From assembly GCF_008122525.1 (NCBI RefSeq), contig NZ_VSRV01000001.1:2108001-2172000 (forward strand): a stretch of 64,000 nucleotides of DNA, written 5' to 3'. Below the pieces are notes generated by a model, which saw only the letters and a list, made by a program, of their open reading frames with translations, did not search any database and was not told where the DNA came from. The DNA is from Marinomonas sp. IMCC 4694. Lineage in GTDB: Bacteria > Pseudomonadota > Gammaproteobacteria > Pseudomonadales > Marinomonadaceae. Below, piece after piece: positions 44,057-51,638 of this stretch (the first letter of the stretch is position 1; every line of letters begins with the position of its first letter). The position numbers and the translations under genes are program-made.

Positions 44057-44301
44057 ATAAAAAACAGTTCTTGAACACCTACAAGAAAATTGATGCCATG
44101 GACAGAGCAGAGCAGAAAATAGAGGATAAAAAACCACTTTATCGTTCAGAATACGATGAGCGTCTCATAAAAGACTATCATTTCGCTAAATTTCAAAAGA
44201 ATCAGCACAATGCACAGCAAAGTGATGCCTTCAAACGCCTGCTAGAAAAAGAAAACTGGAATGAAGAAGACACGAAAGCACTGCTAGAATCCTTGCGCTA
44301 A
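44053..44301 (+). CDS. Small hypothetical protein coupled to trmO
   Basis: 82 residues, highly charged (Lys, Glu, Asp), predicted mostly helical, no signal or membrane segment. I do not recognise a family. ATG overlaps the TGA of trmO, so it should be translated by coupling. A strong terminator follows about 125 bases later. Codon use looks like that of its neighbours. A partner or regulator of TrmO is possible but only from position. Confidence 0.65.
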   Translation: MNKKQFLNTYKKIDAMDRAEQKIEDKKPLYRSEYDERLIKDYHFAKFQKNQHNAQQSDAFKRLLEKENWNEEDTKALLESLR

Positions 44302-44424
44302 AAAACATACACAAAGCCTATGCCCATGGTTATCCACATGTTATGTGTATAGTTTTCGTGTCAATAAATACAAGCACTTTCCTAAAAACAATGGACAAAG
44401 CAACAGTCAAAGTAGCAAGCAAAA

Positions 44425-44449
44425 AAAAGCGGACCTAGGTCCGCTTTTT
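44425..44449. terminator. Bidirectional terminator between the trmO operon and rpsA
   Basis: Perfect 11-pair stem AAAAGCGGACC / GGTCCGCTTTT with runs of A and T on both sides, placed between two convergent transcripts. Confidence 0.9.
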
Positions 44450-44470
44450 ATAACAGCAAAAAATCAAAAC

Positions 44471-46153
44471 TTAGTTTTGGTTTTCTAGTTGTGCCTTGAT
44501 CAAATCACCAATAGTGGTAGGACCGTTAGACTCAGTTTGTTGTTTCTCAGAATGAGACTTCATTGCTGCTTTTTCTTCTGTTGCGTCTTTCTGCTTGATA
44601 GAAAGAGTGATAGTACGCGCTTTACGATCAACATTAATGATCGCCGCTTCTACCTTATCGCCTTCTTTCAATGCTGTTGTCGCATCTTCAACGCGCTCAC
44701 GGCTGATTTCAGATACTTTCAACGTCGCTTCAACGCCTTCAGCAAGAACAACTACAGCACCTTTCGCATCTACTGCAGACACAGTACCGTTAACAACGGT
44801 GCCTTTGTCGTTTTCAGCAACGTACGCTAGGAACGGGTCTTCTTCTAGTTGTTTAACACCTAGAGAAATGCGCTCACGCTCAGCATCGATAGACAATACG
44901 ACTGTTTCTAGCATATCGCCTTTCTTGTATTGACGTACTGCTTCTTCACCTGTTTCGTCCCAAGATAGGTCAGAAAGATGAACAAGGCCGTCGATACCGC
45001 CGTCAAGACCAATGAACACACCAAAGTCAGTAATAGACTTGATTGCGCCAGAGATTTTGTCGCCTTTATTGAAAGAAGTAGCGAACTCTTCCCATGGATT
45101 CATGGTGCACTGCTTGATACCCAAAGAGATACGACGACGCTCTTCGTCAATGTCAAGAACCATAACTTCAACTTCGTCACCAATCTGAACAACTTTAGAT
45201 GGGTGAATGTTTTTGTTAGTCCAATCCATTTCAGAAACGTGTACAAGACCTTCAACGCCTTCTTCTAATTCAGCGAAGCAACCGTAGTCAGTCAAGTTAG
45301 TGACTTTAGCCGTCACTTTCGTGTTTTCTGGGTAACGGGCTTTAATAGCAACCCATGGATCTTCACCCAACTGTTTCAGACCTAGAGACACACGGTTACG
45401 CTCGCGGTCAAACTTAAGGACCTTAACATCGATTTCATCGCCAACAGCAATGATTTCGCTTGGGTGCTTGATGCGTTTCCAAGCCATGTCAGTGATGTGT
45501 AGAAGACCATCAACACCACCAAGATCAACGAACGCACCGTAGTCAGTAAGGTTCTTAACGATACCTTTAACTTCTTGGCCTTCTTCAAGAGAAGCAAGCA
45601 GTGTTTCACGTTCAGCGCTGTTCGTCGCTTCCATAACGGCACGACGAGATACAACAACGTTGTTACGTTTTTGATCAAGCTTGATAAGTTTGAACTCTAG
45701 ATCAACACCTTCCAAGTGAGACGTGTCGCGGATTGGGCGAACATCTACCAAAGAACCAGGCAAGAAGGCACGGATGTTAGCGATATCAACTGTGAAGCCA
45801 CCTTTGACTTTACCGTTAATAACACCGTGAATGATGGCGTTTTCTTCATAAGCTTTTTCAAGCACAGACCAAGTCTCTGCACGTTTCGCTTTTTCGCGAG
45901 ACAATTTAGTCTCACCGAAGCCATCTTCAACTGCTTCAAGTGCAACTTTCACTTCGTCACCGACGTTTAAGTTGAACTCACCACTTTCCGTTAGAAACTG
46001 AGAACGAGGAATTACGCCTTCAGATTTAAGACCTGCATGAACAGTTACCCACTCGCTGTCGATATCGACAACAATACCAGTAACAATTGAGCCTGGCGCC
46101 ATTTCGACGGTTAACAGGCTTTCTTCAAACAGTTCTGCGAAGCTTTGAGTCAT
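44471..46153 (-). CDS. rpsA: 30S ribosomal protein S1
   Basis: 560 residues, six S1 RNA-binding repeats. The first two bind the ribosome (PGSIVTGIVVDIDSEWVTVHAG). Repeats 3-6 bind mRNA and each shows the GxVxxxxxxGxFVxL pattern (for example KGIVKNLTDYGAFVDLGGVDGLLH). The C-terminal tail is short and charged. S1 helps the ribosome start on structured mRNA. It follows cmk, as in E. coli and Pseudomonas; ihfB, which often follows rpsA, is not here. Confidence 0.97.
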   Translation of the reverse strand: MTQSFAELFEESLLTVEMAPGSIVTGIVVDIDSEWVTVHAGLKSEGVIPRSQFLTESGEFNLNVGDEVKVALEAVEDGFGETKLSREKAKRAETWSVLEKAYEENAIIHGVINGKVKGGFTVDIANIRAFLPGSLVDVRPIRDTSHLEGVDLEFKLIKLDQKRNNVVVSRRAVMEATNSAERETLLASLEEGQEVKGIVKNLTDYGAFVDLGGVDGLLHITDMAWKRIKHPSEIIAVGDEIDVKVLKFDRERNRVSLGLKQLGEDPWVAIKARYPENTKVTAKVTNLTDYGCFAELEEGVEGLVHVSEMDWTNKNIHPSKVVQIGDEVEVMVLDIDEERRRISLGIKQCTMNPWEEFATSFNKGDKISGAIKSITDFGVFIGLDGGIDGLVHLSDLSWDETGEEAVRQYKKGDMLETVVLSIDAERERISLGVKQLEEDPFLAYVAENDKGTVVNGTVSAVDAKGAVVVLAEGVEATLKVSEISRERVEDATTALKEGDKVEAAIINVDRKARTITLSIKQKDATEEKAAMKSHSEKQQTESNGPTTIGDLIKAQLENQN

Positions 46154-46236
46154 TGTATTTCCTATATAGTCGACCTAAAAAGAACTAGGTCATATCCACA
46201 CCGCCAGCAGATGCGGGTCAATTTTTTGAATGATGC

Positions 46237-46262
46237 GATAAAGGCTTGCTGGCACCTTTATC
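46237..46262 (-). promoter_or_regulatory. Hairpin in the rpsA upstream region
   Basis: Arms GATAAAGG and CCTTTATC around a ten-base loop, between cmk and rpsA, with no T run. It could be part of the rpsA 5' untranslated region; S1 is known to repress its own mRNA in E. coli. Role here unproven. Confidence 0.35.
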
Positions 46263-46317
46263 GACTTGGATAACATTTACTCTATTCTAGCACATCTCAG
46301 ACACGAAAAAGAACAGA

Positions 46318-47001
46318 TTATACAAGACTCGCTTTCACTGCTTCAGCGAAAACAATCTCGACAACCTGTTCGATATTCAATTCTGTGCTATCAATGACTA
46401 AAGCGCCTGCTGCAGGCACGAGGGGGGCAATCGCTCGATTAGCATCACGCTCATCACGCTCTTTAATCACTTTCACTAATGCTTCGAGATTAACATCTTC
46501 GCCTTTTTGCTGCAATTGCTGCAAACGCCTTTGCGCGCGCTCTTCTGCGGACGCCGTCAGGAAAATCTTAATCGGTGCCGAGGGAAATACGACCGTGCCC
46601 ATATCACGACCATCGGCGACCAGGCCTGGCAATTGCGAGAAAGCTCGCTGACGTAACAACAAGCCATCACGTACTTCTGGAATGGCCGCTAACTTAGACG
46701 CACAGTTGCCCACTTCTTCGGTTCTGATGGCCTGAGTGACCGTTTCGCCCTCAAGCACAATCTCGACTGTACCTTCAGCCGATTGCACAAACTGAATGTC
46801 TAAATGCTCTGCCAACACCTTTAATGTATCCACGTCATCCGCAGACATTCCATGATGAGCAACCGCTAATGCAAGCAATCGGTACAAGGCGCCACTGTCT
46901 AATATGTGCCATCCCAGCTTTTCTGCGATTAATTGACTGACAGTGCCTTTACCCGCACCACTTGGACCATCAATCGTAATAACTGGGCCTTGGTTGATCA
47001 T
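46318..47001 (-). CDS. cmk: Cytidylate kinase
   Basis: 227 residues. P-loop GPSGAGKGT at about residues 12-20, LDSGALYR for nucleoside binding, and VADGRDMGTVVFP with RERDERDANRAIAP, all standard for CMP/dCMP kinase. It starts 19 bases after the tyrA-aroA stop and precedes rpsA. Confidence 0.97.
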   Translation of the reverse strand: MINQGPVITIDGPSGAGKGTVSQLIAEKLGWHILDSGALYRLLALAVAHHGMSADDVDTLKVLAEHLDIQFVQSAEGTVEIVLEGETVTQAIRTEEVGNCASKLAAIPEVRDGLLLRQRAFSQLPGLVADGRDMGTVVFPSAPIKIFLTASAEERAQRRLQQLQQKGEDVNLEALVKVIKERDERDANRAIAPLVPAAGALVIDSTELNIEQVVEIVFAEAVKASLV

Positions 47002-47020
47002 AACTATTCCTCTTAAAAAA

Positions 47021-49231
47021 CTATTGCGCCACCGAGCAATGAAAACCTACCTGCATCGCGACACTTTCCAATTCGTTAAATTCTTCTAATAATTTTTGAC
47101 AGTCGTTAACGTTCGTTATAGCGTGGCTTCGAGCCCCTAAAGCAAGCATAGCAAGCGCCAGCTTGTCATCACCAGCGCAGTCCAACTCTGCACCTTGCGG
47201 CACTCCACCCTTAATCAATAGATCACCACTGTCGTAAGTGACTTGGATTTTCATTTGCTCCAGCGCTTCCACTAATGCCAACACCCTATCCTCATAATAA
47301 TAAGGCAACGCATTGACACCCTGAATGCAACTCTCACCTTTGGCGTACGCTGCTGCAACACATAACAAAGGCAACACATCACCAAACTGATAACTCTGCT
47401 CAGCCGACAATGAAAACCCTTTCAATTCAGCAAAACCGGCTTGAACCTGACCTTCATAGAGCCCATAACCTCCTTGGTCGGGAAGAGACACATTGGCACC
47501 AATCGATGCCAAAAAGGACAAAAATGCAAACGATACAGAGTCCAGCCCCGCATTGTTAATGACCAAGTCAGAACCGGGCAGCAAATTGGCCAATAATACC
47601 AACCAAGCTGCTTCATATTCATCGCCAGAAAGCACCATACTGCTGGCTAACAAAGGCGCCGGAGTGACTGTAAAAATCCTCTCGGACTTTGCAATACCCA
47701 CAGTAAAGTGCTGCAACAAGACTTCGCAATGCGATACACCCAAAAAAGTTGGCGTCACTGTGCCTGATATTGGCGAATACAACGCCGCTAATAATGCCGC
47801 CATGCGCAAGCGTTCAGAACGGGTTTTCAACACGATCGAAACGTTCAACCGATTCACCGGAAGCAAACTGACTGGCAAGCAATCTGCGACCTCTGAAGTC
47901 ACTTCCCCCCCCATCTGACGAACCAATGAAAACACATCACTCATGGATTGATTCAGAAGTTTACCCTCGCCAACCACCGTCACAGGAAACGACTGCCCCG
48001 CCAAAACTGGCAACAACAAATACAAGCTTTCTCTGGATTGATGAACATTGATTGGCGCAATTGGGGCTTTTAACCCTCGCAGACCGACACCATGTATGCG
48101 CAGCTGACCTTTAGCGACCTCTTCCATTACCACGCCCATGTCCCTAAATGCTTGCATCGTAATGCGCACATCTCCAGTCAAATCAACGTTTTTTATTTCA
48201 CTGATTCCTTCTGAGAGCGCCGCCATTGTAATCACTTTATGTGACAAAGATTTGTCACCCAACAGGGCAATATCGCCTTTTATAGCCGATGCAGGCAAAA
48301 CAGACACAGAAACAGGACGAACTTCTTTCACTGAGCCAATGGTGCGCTGCTCTAATAGTCGAAGAAAATGATCTCGCGCAGACTTAGCTCGGGTAAAAAC
48401 ACCAAACATACTCGCACCATCGCCCTGCTCAATCGCAGTACGCATATCGGCTAAGCGATCAGTAAAGTGGTCCAGTGTGGCCAGCGTCGCGTCTTTATTC
48501 GCCATAAACACATCGCGCCACATCACCGGATCACTTGACGCTATACGGGTAAAATCACGAAAGCCGCCCGCTGCGAACTTAAATATATCCTGACTGCGGT
48601 CTCCATTTGCCAGCGCATCGACTAAGGTATAAGCAAGAAGATGCGGCAAATGGCTGGATGAAGCTAACACATGGTCATGATGCTCTACGTCCATACTGAC
48701 CACATCTGCTCCGACCGCTCGCCAAAGACGATGAAGACGATCCAGCAAGACAGGGTTGCTGTCAGGCAATGGGGTAACAATGGCCATGTGTTTTTCAAAC
48801 AACAGGGAATTAGACGCCAAGACGCCGCTTTTTTCAGCGCCAGCAATAGGATGACCAGGGATAAAATTCGACGGCACCACACCAAAAACACGGCGTGCTG
48901 CTTCAACCACGCTACCTTTTGTTGAACCAACATCCGTAACAAGTGTTTGTTCCGATAAAAGAGGCTTTAATTCCGACAACACCGACTCCATCGCCCGAAC
49001 CGGAGTTGCAAGAATAATTACGTCCATTTTAGCCACAAGGTCAGCGGACAGCTCAGCTGGATAATCAATCACTCCGGTAGACACACCAAGGGCGAGCTCC
49101 CCATCGCGACGATCTACACCATACAAGGTGGCTAAACCCCGCTCTTTTAGTGCCTTTGCGAACGATCCACCGATCATGCCAAGACCAACAACCATGACGT
49201 TACCGAATTTTTTTCTCTCTATTCCTGTCAA
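47021..49231 (-). CDS. tyrA: Prephenate dehydrogenase fused to a degenerate EPSP synthase domain
   Basis: 736 residues. Residues about 1-290 are prephenate dehydrogenase: NAD motif VVGLGMIGGS and PGHPIAGAEKSG with the catalytic His. Residues about 305-736 align with AroA but have lost much of its active site: GDKS keeps the first Lys, while GNSGTxxR is replaced by HQSRESLYL, SAQVKS by RSERLRM, RVKESDR by YYYEDR, and DHRIAM by DDKLAL. In Pseudomonas the same fusion has an intact AroA half. I expect tyrosine-pathway activity only, with another aroA elsewhere; the second half may be structural. Operon with pheA upstream and cmk downstream. Confidence 0.9.
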   Translation of the reverse strand: MTGIERKKFGNVMVVGLGMIGGSFAKALKERGLATLYGVDRRDGELALGVSTGVIDYPAELSADLVAKMDVIILATPVRAMESVLSELKPLLSEQTLVTDVGSTKGSVVEAARRVFGVVPSNFIPGHPIAGAEKSGVLASNSLLFEKHMAIVTPLPDSNPVLLDRLHRLWRAVGADVVSMDVEHHDHVLASSSHLPHLLAYTLVDALANGDRSQDIFKFAAGGFRDFTRIASSDPVMWRDVFMANKDATLATLDHFTDRLADMRTAIEQGDGASMFGVFTRAKSARDHFLRLLEQRTIGSVKEVRPVSVSVLPASAIKGDIALLGDKSLSHKVITMAALSEGISEIKNVDLTGDVRITMQAFRDMGVVMEEVAKGQLRIHGVGLRGLKAPIAPINVHQSRESLYLLLPVLAGQSFPVTVVGEGKLLNQSMSDVFSLVRQMGGEVTSEVADCLPVSLLPVNRLNVSIVLKTRSERLRMAALLAALYSPISGTVTPTFLGVSHCEVLLQHFTVGIAKSERIFTVTPAPLLASSMVLSGDEYEAAWLVLLANLLPGSDLVINNAGLDSVSFAFLSFLASIGANVSLPDQGGYGLYEGQVQAGFAELKGFSLSAEQSYQFGDVLPLLCVAAAYAKGESCIQGVNALPYYYEDRVLALVEALEQMKIQVTYDSGDLLIKGGVPQGAELDCAGDDKLALAMLALGARSHAITNVNDCQKLLEEFNELESVAMQVGFHCSVAQ

Positions 49232-49294
49232 AGCAACACACTCTTTTTTAATGGCCGATATCGGAACATAACATCACACAAGGAAATCAGATGG

Positions 49295-50416
49295 CTACAA
49301 AACGGCAACAGGGTAAGACCCTAACACCTTCACTTCAGAGGCACGCTCACGAAGCTCATCAATAACCGCTCGACATTTATCGTCCAAATGATGACCAACG
49401 AAATCAATATAAAAAATATACCCCCATCGACTCATCAATGACGGACGCGTTTCCAATCGCGTCATATCCACCCCATGACGCTCGAACGCCTCAAGCAGAC
49501 GATAGAGGGCACCAGGCTCGTTCTTCGCACTGATCAACAAGGACGTTTTATCCTTGCCACTTTGTGGAACATCTTCGTGGCCAACGATCAAAAATCGAGT
49601 GGTGTTGTCAGGGCGATCTTCAATGTTCGCCGACACTTTTGTAAGACCATACAGTTCACACGCCACTTCGCCCGCAATCGCAGCAATAGCTTTGCCACTT
49701 CGACCTGCCTCTGCTGCCAAACGCGCCGCCTCAGCATTAGAGCTTACCGCGACACGCTCAACATGAGGCCAATAACGGTCCAGCCAAGCCCGGCACTGCG
49801 CTAAGGATTGCTGGTGAGAGTATATGTGGGTAACGTCGTCCGCATTGATGTTTGGACTGACCAATAAATGATGATGAATGCGCTCTTCGACTTCGCCACA
49901 GATTTTCAAACGAGAGTCCCGAAATGTGTCTAACGTGTGATTCACCACGCCTTCTGTGGAATTCTCTACTGGCACAACACCGTAGTTTGCCGCTCCTGAC
50001 TCCACCTCACGAAACACCTCATCAATGGCCGCCATTGGCGCACTAATAATGGATTTACCAAAATGCTTAAGCGCAGCTTGCTGAGTAAAAGTGCCTTCTG
50101 GCCCTAAAAAAGCAATACGCATTGGTTTTTCAAGAGCAAGACAAGAAGACATCACCTGACGAAAGATCTTCGCCATTTCTTCGTTACCCAACGGCCCCTC
50201 GTTGCGCTCCATCACACGACGCAACACCTGCGCCTCACGCTCTGGACGATAGAAAACGACGGCTTCACCGCCCTGCTCCGCCAGTTTCACTTCGGCCACT
50301 TTTTGGGCACAACGTGCACGCTCGTTAATCAAGGTTTGTATTTGCGAGTCAATTGAGTCAATACGATCGCGCAATAATGGCAATGTTTCTGGAACGGCCT
50401 GCTTAGAATTCGACAT
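49295..50416 (-). CDS. pheA: Bifunctional chorismate mutase/prephenate dehydratase PheA
   Basis: 373 residues: AroQ chorismate mutase (about 10-95, LRDRIDSIDSQIQTLINERA), prephenate dehydratase (about 100-280, with GPEGTFTQQAALKHFG and NTTRFLIVG), and a C-terminal ACT domain (about 290-370) with LETRPS, the site for feedback by phenylalanine. It makes phenylpyruvate. The aromatic aminotransferase gene hisC, which lies between pheA and tyrA-aroA in Pseudomonas, is absent here; the gap is only 63 bases. Confidence 0.96.
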   Translation of the reverse strand: MSNSKQAVPETLPLLRDRIDSIDSQIQTLINERARCAQKVAEVKLAEQGGEAVVFYRPEREAQVLRRVMERNEGPLGNEEMAKIFRQVMSSCLALEKPMRIAFLGPEGTFTQQAALKHFGKSIISAPMAAIDEVFREVESGAANYGVVPVENSTEGVVNHTLDTFRDSRLKICGEVEERIHHHLLVSPNINADDVTHIYSHQQSLAQCRAWLDRYWPHVERVAVSSNAEAARLAAEAGRSGKAIAAIAGEVACELYGLTKVSANIEDRPDNTTRFLIVGHEDVPQSGKDKTSLLISAKNEPGALYRLLEAFERHGVDMTRLETRPSLMSRWGYIFYIDFVGHHLDDKCRAVIDELRERASEVKVLGSYPVAVL

Positions 50417-50467
50417 ATTTTTATTATCCGTGTATTTCTCGTATGCTTTTAAAAACGAACGCCACGA

Positions 50468-51547
50468 TCAACCGTGACGTTTTTCAAACCCACGCATAAA
50501 ATCAATTAGCGCTTCGATCCCTTCCATTGGCATGGCGTTGTAAATACTCGCGCGCATCCCACCGACCGAACGGTGACCTGCCAAGGTTCGCAGCCCTGCT
50601 GCTTCGGACTCTTCCAAGAACAGCGACTCAAGAGACTCGTTTGCCAGTGTAAAAGGCACATTCATGCGTGAGCGATAAGCAGGATCGATTGGGTTAGCGT
50701 AAAACGTACTTTGATCGATGTATTCATAAAGCGTCTCCGCTTTACGGATGTTCATCACTTCCATTGCGTCAACCCCACCCTGCTCTTCCAGCCACTCGAA
50801 CACCAAATCCGCTAAATAAATAGCAAACGTCGGCGGCGTATTTATCATGGAATCATTTTCAGCTAGATGCGCAAAATTCCATACGGTCGGTAAACTGTCA
50901 TTGCAACGAGCCAGCAAATCTTTACGAATGATGCAAATGACCACTCCCGCCGGCCCGACGTTTTTCTGGGCGCCAGCATAGATCAGGCCATATTTGCTGA
51001 CATCGATGTTGCGAGACAAAATAGTCGATGATAAATCCGCTACAATAGGCAAATTCGTTTCTGGCAAATCAGCAAACTCTAAACCACCGATGGTTTCGTT
51101 TGGACACAAATGCAAATAGGCCGCACTTTCATCGAGAGTTAAAGAGGAAAATTCTGGCACCGTGGTGTAATTTTGGCTTTTAGAAGAGGCCACTACATTG
51201 ACCGTGGTGTATTTTTGCGCTTCTTTAATCGCCTTAGAGGACCACGCCCCTGTATCAAGATAACAAGCGGAATCAAAACCTGCAGCCAAATTCGCTGGAA
51301 TTTGAGCGAAAAGTGTCGACGCGCCACCCTGCACGAACAAGACGTCGTAATCCTCATTAATATTGAGCAAACGCGTTAAACGCGCCTTAGCAGACGCCAA
51401 AATAGACATGAACTCTGTACTTCTGTGGCTCATTTCCATTACAGAAACGCCTGCACCGTGCCAATCTAGCATTTCAGCTTGTGCTTTTTTTAAAACCGCC
51501 TCAGGAAGCGCGGCGGGACCAGAACAAAAATTATATACACGGCTCAT
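50468..51547 (-). CDS. serC: Phosphoserine aminotransferase SerC
   Basis: 359 residues from ATG 51547, which gives the usual family start MSRVYNFCSGPAALPE; upstream in-frame starts at 51556 and 51616 are less likely. PLP Lys is in YGLIYAGAQKNVGPAG, and HRSVGGMRASIYNAMP is conserved. The enzyme serves serine synthesis and also vitamin B6 synthesis through 4-phosphohydroxythreonine, the branch that feeds PdxJ. It lies between gyrA and pheA. Confidence 0.96.
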   Translation of the reverse strand: MSRVYNFCSGPAALPEAVLKKAQAEMLDWHGAGVSVMEMSHRSTEFMSILASAKARLTRLLNINEDYDVLFVQGGASTLFAQIPANLAAGFDSACYLDTGAWSSKAIKEAQKYTTVNVVASSKSQNYTTVPEFSSLTLDESAAYLHLCPNETIGGLEFADLPETNLPIVADLSSTILSRNIDVSKYGLIYAGAQKNVGPAGVVICIIRKDLLARCNDSLPTVWNFAHLAENDSMINTPPTFAIYLADLVFEWLEEQGGVDAMEVMNIRKAETLYEYIDQSTFYANPIDPAYRSRMNVPFTLANESLESLFLEESEAAGLRTLAGHRSVGGMRASIYNAMPMEGIEALIDFMRGFEKRHG

Positions 51548-51607
51548 CCTGCTCATTACCTCTGCAATTAATCTGCCATTATGTTTTAAAAACGCTCTGC
51601 AACAAAA

Positions 51608-51629
51608 GCGGCGCACCTAGGTGCGCCGC
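51608..51629 (-). terminator. Terminator after gyrA
   Basis: Perfect palindrome with arms GCGGCGCACCT and AGGTGCGCCGC ten bases past the gyrA stop, followed by TTTTGTT on the minus strand. It falls just before the serC start region, so serC probably has its own promoter or relies on read-through. Confidence 0.75.
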
Positions 51630-51638
51630 GTAACTTTT

